In this document: positions 24,289 through 31,749 of the stretch, piece by piece
Position numbering within the stretch: the stretch's first letter is position 1
Layout of the letters: each line of letters starts with the position of its first letter
Assembly: GCA_017609985.1 (NCBI GenBank)
Contig: JAFCCW010000014.1
Span: 1 to 54,103 of the forward strand
Source: Candidatus Iainarchaeum sp.
GTDB taxonomy: Archaea > Iainarchaeota > Iainarchaeia > Iainarchaeales > JAFCCW01
DNA: 54,103 nt
Reading direction: 5' to 3'
Made by a program: the position numbers and the translations under genes
Notes under the pieces: model-generated
What the model was told of the DNA's origin: nothing
The model's database searches: none
What the model saw: only the letters and a program-made list of their open reading frames with translations

Positions 24289-24295
24289 AAAAAAA

Positions 24296-24643
24296 TCATG
24301 AAAGTTCTTTTTCACTCATGTTGTTTTCTGTATTTACTTCTTCAATCTCTTCTTTGGATTCTTCAAATTTTCCAAAGCGACCTATGCTGAGGCGCAGTGA
24401 ATTTTTGAAGAATTGAGTGTAGCCATTTTCAATCTTGTAAACTTTTCCAATTTCCGCCTTATCAATTGCTTCGTCCCAGAGAGTCAGAAGGATTGCTCCT
24501 GTTTCGTCTCCGACCAATGCTTCGGTTACTCTGTGTCTGCTGTCATCAAGTTTTGAAACAACTTCTCTTACTTCATTCTTTTCAACTGTTTTTACAATCA
24601 CGTCAATTTTTTTCTGGTATGGCTTCAATTCTTCAATCTTCAT
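24296..24643 (-). CDS. OB-fold single-stranded nucleic-acid-binding protein
   Basis: 115 residues. The core is an OB-fold of the RPA/ssDNA-binding type: KKIDVIVKTVEKNEVREVV, HRVTEALVGDETGAILLTLW and VYKIENGYTQFFKNSLRLSI. A Glu/Lys-rich acidic tail follows, as in many SSBs that bind partners. ATG at 24643 is set by a strong ribosome site AAAGGAGG. tRNA-Ile begins seven bases after the stop, so both are almost certainly on one transcript, processed to free the tRNA. Confidence 0.8.
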   Translation of the reverse strand: MKIEELKPYQKKIDVIVKTVEKNEVREVVSKLDDSRHRVTEALVGDETGAILLTLWDEAIDKAEIGKVYKIENGYTQFFKNSLRLSIGRFGKFEESKEEIEEVNTENNMSEKELS

Positions 24644-24757
24644 CTTGTTTCCTCCTTTTAGATATTTCACTTAAAAAGGATATTTAAAGTTATTCTATTT
24701 CTTTTTTTTCCTGCCTAATGGCTGTTGTGTGTTAAAAAAATAAAAAAAAGAGAAAAA

Positions 24758-24782
24758 AATGAAGCTTTGTTTAGCTTCATTT
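24758..24782 (-). terminator. terminator of the TM-helix protein gene
   Basis: Minus-strand hairpin AATGAAGCT-AAACAA-AGCTTCATT, including the end of the coding region, followed by TTTTTTCTCTTTTTTTTATTTTTTT. Confidence 0.7.
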
Positions 24783-25472
24783 CAGCCCTTTTTTCAGAGT
24801 TTGCCCGATTCCGAGCAATTCCTTTTTGTAGGCCAATCCTATGCCAACTCCAATTACGATTGCCAAAACCCATGCGAACGCAGTAATGAATGGTCCAACG
24901 AAGATTTTGATTAGCTCTATTAGAGTCTCAACATTGTATTGGTCTACTACAAACGACAGGCCCATTATTCCAAAGAAGACAACTATTATTATTTCTAGTC
25001 CAATTCCGACTGTCTTCTTTAGCTTGTGCTGTGTTGCTTCGATTATGTTTCTTACCCATCTTCCTGCAAGCAGGCCCGCAACAATCACAATGATTGCTTT
25101 AAGCGCACTTGGGATAAGCCACACAATTGTTCCAAGCAATTGGTCCAGCACCTCTAATTCTATTAGGTTTGCCGCTTGTTGCAGGAATACGAAAATGATC
25201 CACCATTTTACTAAACTTCCTGCAATAGCTGATATTTCCTGGCCTCCAATAGCTGCTGACAAATTCTGCTCATCAACCCATTGGTCGACGGGAGTGCTTT
25301 GAAGAATCTTTATTATGAGTTTCTTCAAGAGTACGCCCACCCAATAACCAATGGCTGCGAGAATTATAACCAGAGCCAATGACGGCAGGATGTTGACTAG
25401 GGCATTGACCAGACTTTCGCCTGCTGCAACAATACCTAGTACTTCCAAAATTTTAATTGCCGTATCTATCAT
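24777..25472 (-). CDS. membrane protein with conserved TM-helix repeats (MscS-related)
   Basis: 231 residues with five to six hydrophobic helices. Two copies of the 'conserved TM helix' repeat (PF05552 type) are visible: LVIILAAIGYWVGVLLKKLI and AIIVIVAGLLAGRWVRNIIE, a pattern found next to or within small-conductance mechanosensitive channel families. The MscS beta-domain itself is missing. Start ATG at 25472 with ribosome site GGTGATTT. Its ribosome site lies near the end of the P-loop kinase gene, so both are likely transcribed together. A transport or channel role is inferred. Confidence 0.7.
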   Translation of the reverse strand: MIDTAIKILEVLGIVAAGESLVNALVNILPSLALVIILAAIGYWVGVLLKKLIIKILQSTPVDQWVDEQNLSAAIGGQEISAIAGSLVKWWIIFVFLQQAANLIELEVLDQLLGTIVWLIPSALKAIIVIVAGLLAGRWVRNIIEATQHKLKKTVGIGLEIIIVVFFGIMGLSFVVDQYNVETLIELIKIFVGPFITAFAWVLAIVIGVGIGLAYKKELLGIGQTLKKGLK

Positions 25473-25497
25473 AGTGAAATCACCACTATCAACAACA

Positions 25498-26034
25498 TCA
25501 ACCTGCTTTATAAAACTTATCCATGACTTCGTCAATCTGATTCTCTAAATCGCGTATTGTCGAATTATTTGTGATAGTGTGTTCTGCGAGACTGGTTGCC
25601 TTTTCCAATCCTTTTTTCTTTAAATCAAGTCTGTCTCTGCCAAAGAATTCATCTCGCTTCTCAGGGTCTTGTTCGTCTCGCCTTTCAAATCTTTTGTCCT
25701 TTCCTGCTACTACTTCAATAACAAGCACTTTGCCAGCCTTCTCTTTTAGGAACTCAATTTCTTCTGGAGACCTTGCTGCTGAGGCAACAATCTTGTCGTG
25801 CTTTCTTGCCTCTTCCCAGAGCAGTTCTGCTGGGGCGTGCATCCCGATTTCCTTTCTTAAGATGTCGCCCATCTTTGCAAGATTCATCTTGCTTGGCTCA
25901 AGCCCTCTCTTCACTGCTTCCCTTGCGATGAAATCGGAAAACACTAGTTTCCTGAAGCCGTACTTTTCTGCAATATAGTCTGCAACAGTGTCTTTGCCAG
26001 ACCTTGCTCTGCCGGTTAAGATGATTAGCTGCAT
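25498..26034 (-). CDS. P-loop nucleoside/CoA kinase-like protein (UPF0200/CoaE-like)
   Basis: 178 residues: Walker A TGRARSGKDTVADYIAEKYG at the start, then a substrate-lid part (FSDFIAREAVKRGLEPSKMN), a mid segment ASAARSPEEIEFLKEK resembling dephospho-CoA kinase or UPF0200 proteins, and a basic lid FERRDEQDPEKRDEFFGRD. These are small kinases using ATP on a nucleotide-like substrate; the exact one cannot be told. ATG at 26034. Upstream are a TATA-like TTATATAATAAATA and a perfect 16-bp palindrome. Confidence 0.8.
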   Translation of the reverse strand: MQLIILTGRARSGKDTVADYIAEKYGFRKLVFSDFIAREAVKRGLEPSKMNLAKMGDILRKEIGMHAPAELLWEEARKHDKIVASAARSPEEIEFLKEKAGKVLVIEVVAGKDKRFERRDEQDPEKRDEFFGRDRLDLKKKGLEKATSLAEHTITNNSTIRDLENQIDEVMDKFYKAG

Positions 26035-26090
26035 GATAGTATTATTCTCTTTATTTATTATATAAATTCCGCTCTCTGGATTAACCTATC

Positions 26091-26106
26091 TGGGACATTT
26101 GTCCCA
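26091..26106. promoter_or_regulatory. perfect 16-bp palindrome TGGGACATTTGTCCCA
   Basis: Seven-base arms with TGGGACA facing TGTCCCA across two bases. It lies about 30 bases upstream of the TATA-like element of the P-loop kinase gene and downstream of the thermosome terminator. It has no T-run on either side, so an operator for a dimeric regulator is more likely than a terminator. Confidence 0.5.
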
Positions 26107-26177
26107 AACTACTGTCTCGCAAAACCAAGACTATTTAGAAAAAAATCAAAAAAAGAAATCAAAAAAGAAATAGAAAA

Positions 26178-26205
26178 AGGAAGATGCGGTTAACCACATC
26201 TTTCC
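26178..26205 (-). terminator. terminator of the thermosome gene
   Basis: Minus-strand hairpin made by AGGAAAGATG-TGGTTAACC-GCATCTTCCT-type arms (near-perfect, one mismatch), followed by TTTTTCTATTTCTTTTTT. Confidence 0.7.
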
Positions 26206-26216
26206 TCTAATTGGTT

Positions 26217-26318
26217 TACATCATTCCTGGCTGCCGTTACGCCCGGCAGGTGCGGAGCCCATACTCCTTTCAGTCGTATGGGCTGTGTTTGTCTTTGGGA
26301 CTCGCACTACATCATTCC
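26217..26318. repeat. 11-bp direct repeats enclosing an 80-bp double-hairpin insert
   Basis: TACATCATTCC occurs at 26217-26227 and 26308-26318. The right copy is part of the last codons and stop of the thermosome gene. The 80 bases between (26228-26307) form two hairpins: CTGCCG/CGGCAG (26231-26249) and AGCCCATAC/GTATGGGCT (26256-26284). The insert is more GC-rich than its surroundings. It looks like a small insertion with target-site duplication at the gene's 3' end, though a slipped duplication cannot be excluded. Confidence 0.55.
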
Positions 26319-27956
26319 CGGCATTCCGCCGCCCATGCCTTCCATTCCGCCTGGCGGCATTGGGGGTCCCTTGTCCTTTGAGCTTCCTGCGATGATGTCG
26401 TCTATTCTCAGAATCATTTCTGAAACCTCTGTTCCTGAAGTGATTGCCTGTGTCTTGACTGACAATGGCTCTATTACGTTTGCTTTTGCCATGTCAACAA
26501 GCTCTGACTTGTGCACGTCAATTCCAATGTTTTTTCCCTCTTTTTCTTGGTGCTTGCTTTTGAGGCTGACCAGTGTGTCCAAGGGATCCATTCCTGCTGT
26601 TTCTGCAAGAGTTCTTGGAATTTCTTCAAGGGTTTCCGCAAATGCTTCGATTGCTATCTGCTCTCTGCCCCCGATTGTTTTTGCATAGTCTCTCAAGCCG
26701 AGTGACATTTCTATTTCAATGCTTCCTCCGCCTGATACGATTTTGCCGTCCTTGAGTGCGGTTGCTGTTGCCATTAGTGCATCGTGGATTGCTCTTTCTG
26801 CTTCATCCACTACATGCTCGCTTCCGCCTCTTACAAGAATTGAGATGCTTTTTGGGTTCTCGCAGCCTTCTACAAACACCATGTCGTCTCCGGAGATTTT
26901 TTTCTCTGCTACTGTTTTGGCGCTTCCAAGGTCTGCTTCGCTGATGTCTTCGAGCCTTGTGACAATCTTTCCTCCTGTTGCCCTTGCCAGTGCTTTCATG
27001 TCACTTTCCTTGGCTCTCCTGACTGCTGAGATCCCTTCTTTTGCAAGGAAATGTTGTGCAAGGTCGTCTATTCCCTTCTGGCACACTACAAAGTTTGCGC
27101 CTGAATCAACTATTTTTTGAACCATGTCTTTCAGCATTTTTTCTTCCTGGTCAAGGAATGCCTGCAGCTGGTCTGGAGAAGTAATTTCAATTTTTGCATC
27201 TGTTTCTGTTTCCTTCATTTCAAGCGCTGAGTCAATCAGTGCAATTTTTGCGTTCTCAACCTTTTTTGGCATTCCAGAGTGCACGATTTCCTTGTCCAGC
27301 ACTATTCCTTCAACAAGCTCTGTGTTGTCAAGGCTTCCTCCTTCTTTTTTTTCAACTTTTACGTTGTCAATGTCAATAATGGTTTTTCCGTTTTCTTCCT
27401 CTGAAACTGCAGTGACTGCTTTCACTACAAGGTCAGAAAGTTCCTTGCTTGCTTCTGCGCTCTTTCCAGTCATTGAAGTCATTGCAATATTTCTCAATGT
27501 TTCCTTGTCGTCTTTTTTTATTTCGATTGCTTCTGCTTTTGCAACTTCTTTTGCTTTTTTTGCAGCCATTCTGTATCCTTTGATTATGATGCTTGGGTGA
27601 ATTTCGTCGTCAAGCATATTCTCTGCTCTCTTCAAGAGTCCGCCTGCTAGAACAACTGCGGTTGTTGTTCCGTCCCCCACTTCATCATCCTGTGTTTTTG
27701 CAACTTCCACAAGCATTTTTCCGACTGGGTGGTCAATGCTCATTTCGTCAAGGATTGTTGCTCCGTCGTTTGAAATTGTTACGTCTCCAAGATCGTCGAC
27801 AATCATCTTGTCCATTCCTCTTGGTCCAAGAGTGCTCTTAACTGCGTTTGCTACTGCCTTTGCTATAAGGATGTTTATTCTCTGGGCATCCCTTCCTCTT
27901 GTTCTTTTAGTGCCTTCTGTCATAAAGACAACAGGCTGCTGATTTGGTTCAGCCAT
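26307..27956 (-). CDS. thsA: thermosome (group II chaperonin) subunit
   Basis: ATP-driven protein-folding chamber subunit. 549 residues, normal. Signatures: [40 protein letters not shown], the ATP-site [15 protein letters not shown], the apical domain with its helical protrusion, [17 protein letters not shown], and a Gly-Met-rich tail ending GGMPGMM. ATG at 27956 has a strong ribosome site (GGAGGT, eight bases upstream). A TATA-like TTTATATCC and TTTATAATC lie at 28009-28037. Only one subunit gene is in the window. Confidence 0.97.
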   Translation of the reverse strand: MAEPNQQPVVFMTEGTKRTRGRDAQRINILIAKAVANAVKSTLGPRGMDKMIVDDLGDVTISNDGATILDEMSIDHPVGKMLVEVAKTQDDEVGDGTTTAVVLAGGLLKRAENMLDDEIHPSIIIKGYRMAAKKAKEVAKAEAIEIKKDDKETLRNIAMTSMTGKSAEASKELSDLVVKAVTAVSEEENGKTIIDIDNVKVEKKEGGSLDNTELVEGIVLDKEIVHSGMPKKVENAKIALIDSALEMKETETDAKIEITSPDQLQAFLDQEEKMLKDMVQKIVDSGANFVVCQKGIDDLAQHFLAKEGISAVRRAKESDMKALARATGGKIVTRLEDISEADLGSAKTVAEKKISGDDMVFVEGCENPKSISILVRGGSEHVVDEAERAIHDALMATATALKDGKIVSGGGSIEIEMSLGLRDYAKTIGGREQIAIEAFAETLEEIPRTLAETAGMDPLDTLVSLKSKHQEKEGKNIGIDVHKSELVDMAKANVIEPLSVKTQAITSGTEVSEMILRIDDIIAGSSKDKGPPMPPGGMEGMGGGMPGMM

Positions 27957-28023
27957 TTATATCAACCTCCGTTAAAAAATATATATACTTTCATATCCAT
28001 CAAAAATAGATTATAAACATTGC

Positions 28024-28037
28024 TGGATATAAATGTT
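28024..28037 (-). promoter_or_regulatory. TATA-like element of the thermosome promoter
   Basis: Minus strand reads AAACATTTATATCC about 70 bases before the ATG. A second candidate, GTTTATAATC, lies at 28009-28018 and an AT-rich TATATATA at 27977-27990, so the exact start site is undecided. Confidence 0.4.
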
Positions 28038-28055
28038 TAAAAAGCTTGGCTTTGA

Positions 28056-28670
28056 TTATCTCAGTCTCTTTCTAATTGTTGTCTTTGGACATTTTCTCTG
28101 ATGAACTGATAGGCGGGCAAGTGCTGAGCCAAGTCTTCTTTGAGGTCTGTCAGGGAAAAAAGTTGGAAAAATTCTTGATATTGTTGGTCTCTTAAAATCA
28201 GGTGCTTCTTTAGGCCATTGGGCTCTAAGAGAATTTTCAAATTTTTCTTGTTCGTGTTTATCTTGATGTGTATAACCCAGGTGCATAAAGAATGCAAGAG
28301 AACGTGCAATTCCCTTAGTTATTTTCACTTCTTTAAAACCCATGTCTGCGAGCTTTTTTTCAATTAGTTTAATCATATTTATTGGTGTTTGGGGATGGGC
28401 ATATTCTCCTTTAAATTGATGAAATCCAATTTCCCCAATATTTGGGTTTTCTTTTGATCTCCATACATCTATCCTATTCGGCTTTTTTGCGTCCTGGTGC
28501 TTGAAGAAAAACCTTATTACTTGCCTTGGAGTTTTTCCATCTCCTGCTCTGGACGTTGTTTCAAATGGTTTTCCAATAGCAATTTCTTTTCCTGCCACTC
28601 GCATAATGCTTTCTGTTTCAATTTCTTTTCCACTATGCATTATCTTAAGCTGGTCTTTTGTTGGACTCAT
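28056..28670 (-). CDS. GNAT-like acetyltransferase with basic tail
   Basis: 204 residues. The middle fits a GNAT acetyltransferase: strand NIGEIGFHQF, helix PINMIKLIEKKLADMGF, strand EVKITKG, then IARSLAFFMHLGYTHQD, the usual 'helix plus LGY/F' end of the fold. The CoA-binding R-x-x-G-x-G loop is not clear. The last 55 residues are very basic and Pro/Arg-rich (ending TTIRKRLR), which suggests nucleic-acid or ribosome contact. No close family recognised. The gene is convergent to nothing and divergent from the ABC remnant. Confidence 0.55.
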   Translation of the reverse strand: MSPTKDQLKIMHSGKEIETESIMRVAGKEIAIGKPFETTSRAGDGKTPRQVIRFFFKHQDAKKPNRIDVWRSKENPNIGEIGFHQFKGEYAHPQTPINMIKLIEKKLADMGFKEVKITKGIARSLAFFMHLGYTHQDKHEQEKFENSLRAQWPKEAPDFKRPTISRIFPTFFPDRPQRRLGSALARLSVHQRKCPKTTIRKRLR

Positions 28671-28721
28671 AATAGAATTGAATACGTTAGGGAAATATAA
28701 ATTTATTGCAGTAGAAGATTA

Positions 28722-29045
28722 TTGCTAATTTCAGGGAGCTGTTTTTTTATTACTAAGAAATCCGATATTATCCGACTTGAGCATGTTTCCAAAGTCTACG
28801 ATTTGGGTGAGATAAAGATAAAAGCGCTTGATGATGTCAGTCTTTCAGTCTGCAGGGGAGACTTTATTTCAATCATGGGCCCGTCTGGTTCTGGAAAAAC
28901 TACTCTTCTTGATGTTGCAATTTTAACTCCTGAGCTTGCATTGTTTGCCCTTGCTTTCTCAATGTTTGTTGGCATGGCTTCAGGCTATTATCCTGCAAGG
29001 CGTGCTGCGTCTCTTGACCCAATAGTTGCTTTGAGGTATGAGTGA
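28722..29045 (+). pseudogene. collapsed ABC transporter: ATPase start fused to permease end
   Basis: One 107-codon frame joins two gene ends. The first 60 residues are the N-terminus of a MacB/LolD-type ATPase ([20 protein letters not shown] to Walker [13 protein letters not shown]). The rest is the C-terminal end of an FtsX/MacB-type permease ([20 protein letters not shown], then [14 protein letters not shown]). The signature motif, Walker B and nearly all of the permease are missing. The simplest reading is an in-frame deletion spanning both genes, or an assembly join. The stop TGA overlaps the GTG start of the kinase gene downstream (GTGA), which implies the permease and kinase were once a coupled pair. 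Confidence 0.75.
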
Positions 29046-29611
29046 TTGTGTGTCTTAAAAAATTTATTTCAAAGCATGGCTTGAAAAAAGGCAAGCGAAT
29101 TGCAAAAGGCTGGTCTTCTTTCATTTACGAGTGCACTGATTCAAAGGGAAAAAAGTTTGCTTTGAAAGTTGAACATGGCAAATGTCCCAGAAAGGGCATG
29201 GCAAAGCGCGAAGCAGAATTTCTTAAACTTGCAAACTCTTTCTCCATCGGTCCAAAACTAGTTGACTTTGATAGCGAAGCAGAAGCAATTCTAATGGAGT
29301 TCATTGACGGCGTTCCTTTTTCTGAGTGGCTTTTTGAACACAATCCTTCAAGGAAACAGCTTGAGAAATTTATTGACTTGTTGTTCAAGCAAGCTCGTGC
29401 TCTGGACAAAGCTGGTCTTGATCATGGTCAGCTTGCTGGCAGGGGAACAAATATTCTTGTTCGCAATCGTGGCAACAAGCCGGTAATCATTGACTTTGAA
29501 AAAGCCTCAACTAATCGCAAATGTCACAATGAAAAAGTGATTGAATCTTTTCTTTTCAAGAGCCCTTACTCTGCTTTTGTAAAAAAAATAAGGGAAACAG
29601 TAAAGGAGTAA
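29042..29611 (+). CDS. predicted small Ser/Thr protein kinase (COG2112-like)
   Basis: 189 residues, a minimal RIO/Bud32-like kinase. The glycine-poor ATP loop is [14 protein letters not shown], the catalytic Lys is in FALKVEHG, the alphaC Glu in [12 protein letters not shown], the catalytic loop is [15 protein letters not shown] and the metal motif is DFEKAS in place of DFG. These features fit the archaeal COG2112 group. Targets are unknown. Start GTG at 29042 overlaps the stop of the ABC remnant by four bases. It ends just before the convergent histone-like gene with no spacer. Confidence 0.8.
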   Translation: MIVCLKKFISKHGLKKGKRIAKGWSSFIYECTDSKGKKFALKVEHGKCPRKGMAKREAEFLKLANSFSIGPKLVDFDSEAEAILMEFIDGVPFSEWLFEHNPSRKQLEKFIDLLFKQARALDKAGLDHGQLAGRGTNILVRNRGNKPVIIDFEKASTNRKCHNEKVIESFLFKSPYSAFVKKIRETVKE

Positions 29612-30079
29612 CTACTCCTTTTCTGCTTTTTTTGCTGCTTCTAGGAAGCCGTAAGCTGTTCCTTTTCTCAGGACAAACTGTCTGTCAACTTCTGTTATCA
29701 ATACATCACATTCGCTTTTGATGCTTTCCAGCTGTTTGACAATTCTTTCTTTTTCCATTTCTATTTCCTGAACTTTTTCATAGGGTTCGATTGCTTCTCT
29801 GAACATGCTTCCGTCAACGTATGTGTATGGGTATGAATCCATTTTTTGTGCAATTCTTTCCACAATTTTTCCAAGCCAGATATTCATTTCTCTTTTTACC
29901 TGTCCCTTGATTTGTTTGCCTGGGGACAGATGGTCTCTGACCATGTTAACAATAGTTGCTTTTGGAAAAGGCAGTCCAATTTCCTCTATTTCGTCATCTT
30001 TCTCTTCTTCTATTTCTTCTTTTACAAGAGCTTCTGCCTGCTCTTCCTTTTCTTTTTCTTGCTTTTTTACTTCTGCCAT
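29612..30079 (-). CDS. histone-fold protein with acidic head and coiled-coil tail
   Basis: 155 residues. The central 65 residues read like an archaeal histone: LPFPKATIVNMVRDHLSPGK, then QVKREMNIWLGKIVERIAQK and a last helix MFREAIEPYEKV. Normal archaeal histones are 65-70 residues; here a strongly acidic, Lys/Glu-rich head of about 35 residues precedes it and a coiled-coil segment plus short tail of about 50 follow. Basic surface residues for DNA are fewer than usual, so it may regulate chromatin or bind other proteins rather than wrap DNA. ATG at 30079, with AGGTGG as ribosome site, preferred over GTG at 30088. A TATA box TTATATAAAAG lies at about 30178-30190. Confidence 0.65.
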   Translation of the reverse strand: MAEVKKQEKEKEEQAEALVKEEIEEEKDDEIEEIGLPFPKATIVNMVRDHLSPGKQIKGQVKREMNIWLGKIVERIAQKMDSYPYTYVDGSMFREAIEPYEKVQEIEMEKERIVKQLESIKSECDVLITEVDRQFVLRKGTAYGFLEAAKKAEKE

Positions 30080-30278
30080 ATTATCCACCTCTTAAATTTC
30101 AAACAATAAGCCTTGTTTTACTACGTTTAAATTTGTGAACATAAGGAATTTTAAACCCTATATTTTGTCTAAACACCTCTTTTATATAATATAACAAATG
30201 AATAATAATATGTGTCCTGCCCTCTTCTTCCCTCTAGCTTTTTTTTAAAAAAATAAAAAATAGGAAATATGCTTTTTT

Positions 30279-30758
30279 TTATTCAGCACATTTCTGCACG
30301 CATGCGTCTAGACAATCAAGGTCTGGTGAAAGCATTTCCGGAACACATCCGCTAATGCAGTCTGCCATTACCAGTCCTTCGCATTCTGCCTGTTCTCTTG
30401 TGCATCCTTCTTCGCAGGCAAGATTGCTTGCTCCGCTTAATGCACAGCTTTCAAAGCACAGCTCTTCTGTTTCTGCTGAACATGCTTCTGGCACATTCTG
30501 TGTGCAGGATTCATTGCATTTTATTTCTGATTCTATTCTGCACTCATCATTGCATGCGTTGACACATTCTTCGTCCAGTTCTATGAATGGTTCTTCTGGA
30601 ACAATATTGTTCTGTCCGCTTGTTCCTTGTTCCCCTGTTTCTGGTTGATTTTCTTGGTTTCCTGTTTGCTCTTGTGGTGTTGTATCATCATTCTTTGTAA
30701 CACAGCCTGCAAAAAGCAGTGCAAAAAGCAACAATAAAATTGCAATCTTTCCTTTCAT
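30279..30758 (-). CDS. cysteine-rich lipoprotein
   Basis: 159 residues. Signal peptide with lipobox (LLFALLFAGC, Cys lipidated), a Thr/Gln/Glu/Asn-rich linker of about 45 residues, then four to five repeats of a C-x3-C or C-x4-C pattern such as ECVNACNDECRIESEIKCNE and EACSAETEELCFESC. About 18 cysteines suggest a disulfide-stapled outside domain of repeated helical hairpins. Strong ribosome site AGGAGG before ATG 30758. Of unknown role; similar Cys-rich surface lipoproteins are common in small archaea. Confidence 0.8.
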   Translation of the reverse strand: MKGKIAILLLLFALLFAGCVTKNDDTTPQEQTGNQENQPETGEQGTSGQNNIVPEEPFIELDEECVNACNDECRIESEIKCNESCTQNVPEACSAETEELCFESCALSGASNLACEEGCTREQAECEGLVMADCISGCVPEMLSPDLDCLDACVQKCAE

Positions 30759-30894
30759 ATAATCCCTCCTATTAATTGATACTATATTACCTTATCTTAT
30801 TTATAAATTTTTTTGATTTGTTTTTTCTGTTCTTTTAATGAAAGATTTTTAAATTATTAAATAGTACTGATTATGATTGTTAATTTGGTGGTAA

Positions 30895-31011
30895 ATGTTT
30901 TTAAAAAAAGGGCAAGGAACAACAGAGTATTTAGTGATTCTTGCATTAATTGTTGTAATCGTGCTTATAGTCTTTGGAGTTATGGGTTGGTTCCCTGGTT
31001 TGTCTTCATGA
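30895..31011 (+). CDS. 38-residue class III (Q-start) pilin-like protein
   Basis: Short head MFLKKG, then QGTTEYLVILALIVVIVLIV and a nine-residue end. KKG|Q followed by Glu at position 5 (QGTTE) and a long hydrophobic helix is the archaeal class III signal pattern cut by an EppA/PibD-type prepilin peptidase. After cleavage only 32 residues would remain, a helix and little else, so it could be a pilus shaft or tip component, or membrane peptide. Ribosome site GGTGG at 30887-30891. Confidence 0.75.
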   Translation: MFLKKGQGTTEYLVILALIVVIVLIVFGVMGWFPGLSS

Positions 31012-31495
31012 AAACCAATTCTAGTTTTTATGCACAATTTTAAGTTTCAGGCTTTCAAGTGCTATTCCATTATACTGTTTTTTGCTTATTTCTTTGTCTT
31101 CACTAAGCATCATCACTTTTACCCATTAGCCCACCGCCTGTTTCGTCTGGCGGTACCGGTGTGCCGCCTTCACTTCGTTCAACGACACTGGCTCGCTTTC
31201 GTTCGCAGTAAATATAATGCCATCAGTCAATCCGCACGGCGTTCGCTTCGCTCAGCCGAGCATTCTTAAAATAGTAAAGCCATCAGTCCGCCCATCTATC
31301 ATCATTCCAGAAGGTCAGAGTCATCGTCAGTTCATCATCTGGCACTAGTTTATGGCTTGGAAACAGATTTAAATGATTCTAGTTTTTTTCCACTTGAAAA
31401 CCCTGTTTTTTGTGCTTTTTCCTGCAAAGCTTTAAATATCTTTATTTCGCTTATTTATCTAATTGCTTTTAACATAGCAAATGGAGGTAGATAAT
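31012..31495. other. 484-bp spacer: GC-rich hairpins and a C/D box sRNA
   Basis: No protein gene. From 31131 to 31270 it is GC-rich and folds into several short hairpins: ACCGCC/GGCGGT (31133-31154), GGCGG/CCGCC (31149-31168), and CGGC...GCCG (about 31236-31256). Copies of TTCGCTTCGCTC- and TTCACTTCGTTC-like motifs recur. A sRNA occupies 31279-31343 and a shorter echo of its 3' end (GACTGATGGC) is at 31219-31228. The promoter and ribosome site of the small histone gene lie at the right end. Confidence 0.6.
31279..31343 (-). ncRNA. C/D box guide sRNA
   Basis: All boxes in order on the minus strand: terminal stem GCCA (31343-31340), box C ATGATGA (31338-31332), a 13-nt spacer, D' CTGA (31318-31315), 9-nt loop, C' ATGATGA (31305-31299), 12-nt guide TAGATGGGCGGA, D CTGA (31286-31283), and closing stem TGGC. 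Such sRNAs direct 2'-O-methylation five bases upstream of box D or D'; the target would contain TCCGCCCATCTA. Target not identified. Confidence 0.8.
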
Positions 31496-31669
31496 ATGGC
31501 AAATTTAGTTGTTGGTTCAAAAGTAAAAGATGCAATTAAGGCAGCTGGCTGCAATACAGGCGGAGACGTAATGGATGGTCTTGATTCTGAAGTCAATTCT
31601 ATGGTTTCCAAAGCAGCAGAAAGAGCAAAAGCAAACGGAAGAAAAACAGTCCGAGCAAGCGATCTTTAA
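31496..31669 (+). CDS. minimal histone-fold protein (DUF1931-like)
   Basis: 57 residues: SKVKDAIKAAGCNTGGDVMD, then GLDSEVNSMVSKAAERAKAN and the end GRKTVRASDL. The last segment 'AxxRAKANGRKTVxxxDL' is the helix 2-loop-helix 3 signature of the histone fold as in DUF1931 proteins. ATG at 31496 with GGAGGT as ribosome site; an ATG at 31481 lies inside that site. TATA-like TTTAAATATC at about 31433. It ends in a strong terminator. Probably a small DNA-binding or chromatin protein. Confidence 0.85.
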   Translation: MANLVVGSKVKDAIKAAGCNTGGDVMDGLDSEVNSMVSKAAERAKANGRKTVRASDL

Positions 31670-31676
31670 TTGTTTT

Positions 31677-31717
31677 TTGGATGGGGGCCTCTGCTCCCAA
31701 TATCCAACTTTTTTTTC
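31677..31717 (+). terminator. terminator of the small histone gene
   Basis: TTGGAT-GGG...CCC-ATATCCAA hairpin (31677-31707) followed by CTTTTTTTTCTCG. Confidence 0.7.
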
Positions 31718-31749
31718 TCGATTTAATCAGTTTTTTAATTCTTTAAATT

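Noticed and set aside
26228-26307. The double-hairpin insert as a tRNA or a riboswitch
   Set aside because: No T-loop or acceptor stem; the two hairpins match no riboswitch I know.
30178-30245. A short transcript with TATA box and T-run between the histone-like and lipoprotein genes
   Set aside because: The TATA fits the minus-strand histone-like gene better; the plus-strand frame has only 13 codons and no structure.
31219-31260. A second C/D box sRNA ending at GACTGATGGC
   Set aside because: Only a D-box and closing stem are present; no C or C' box lies upstream on the same strand.
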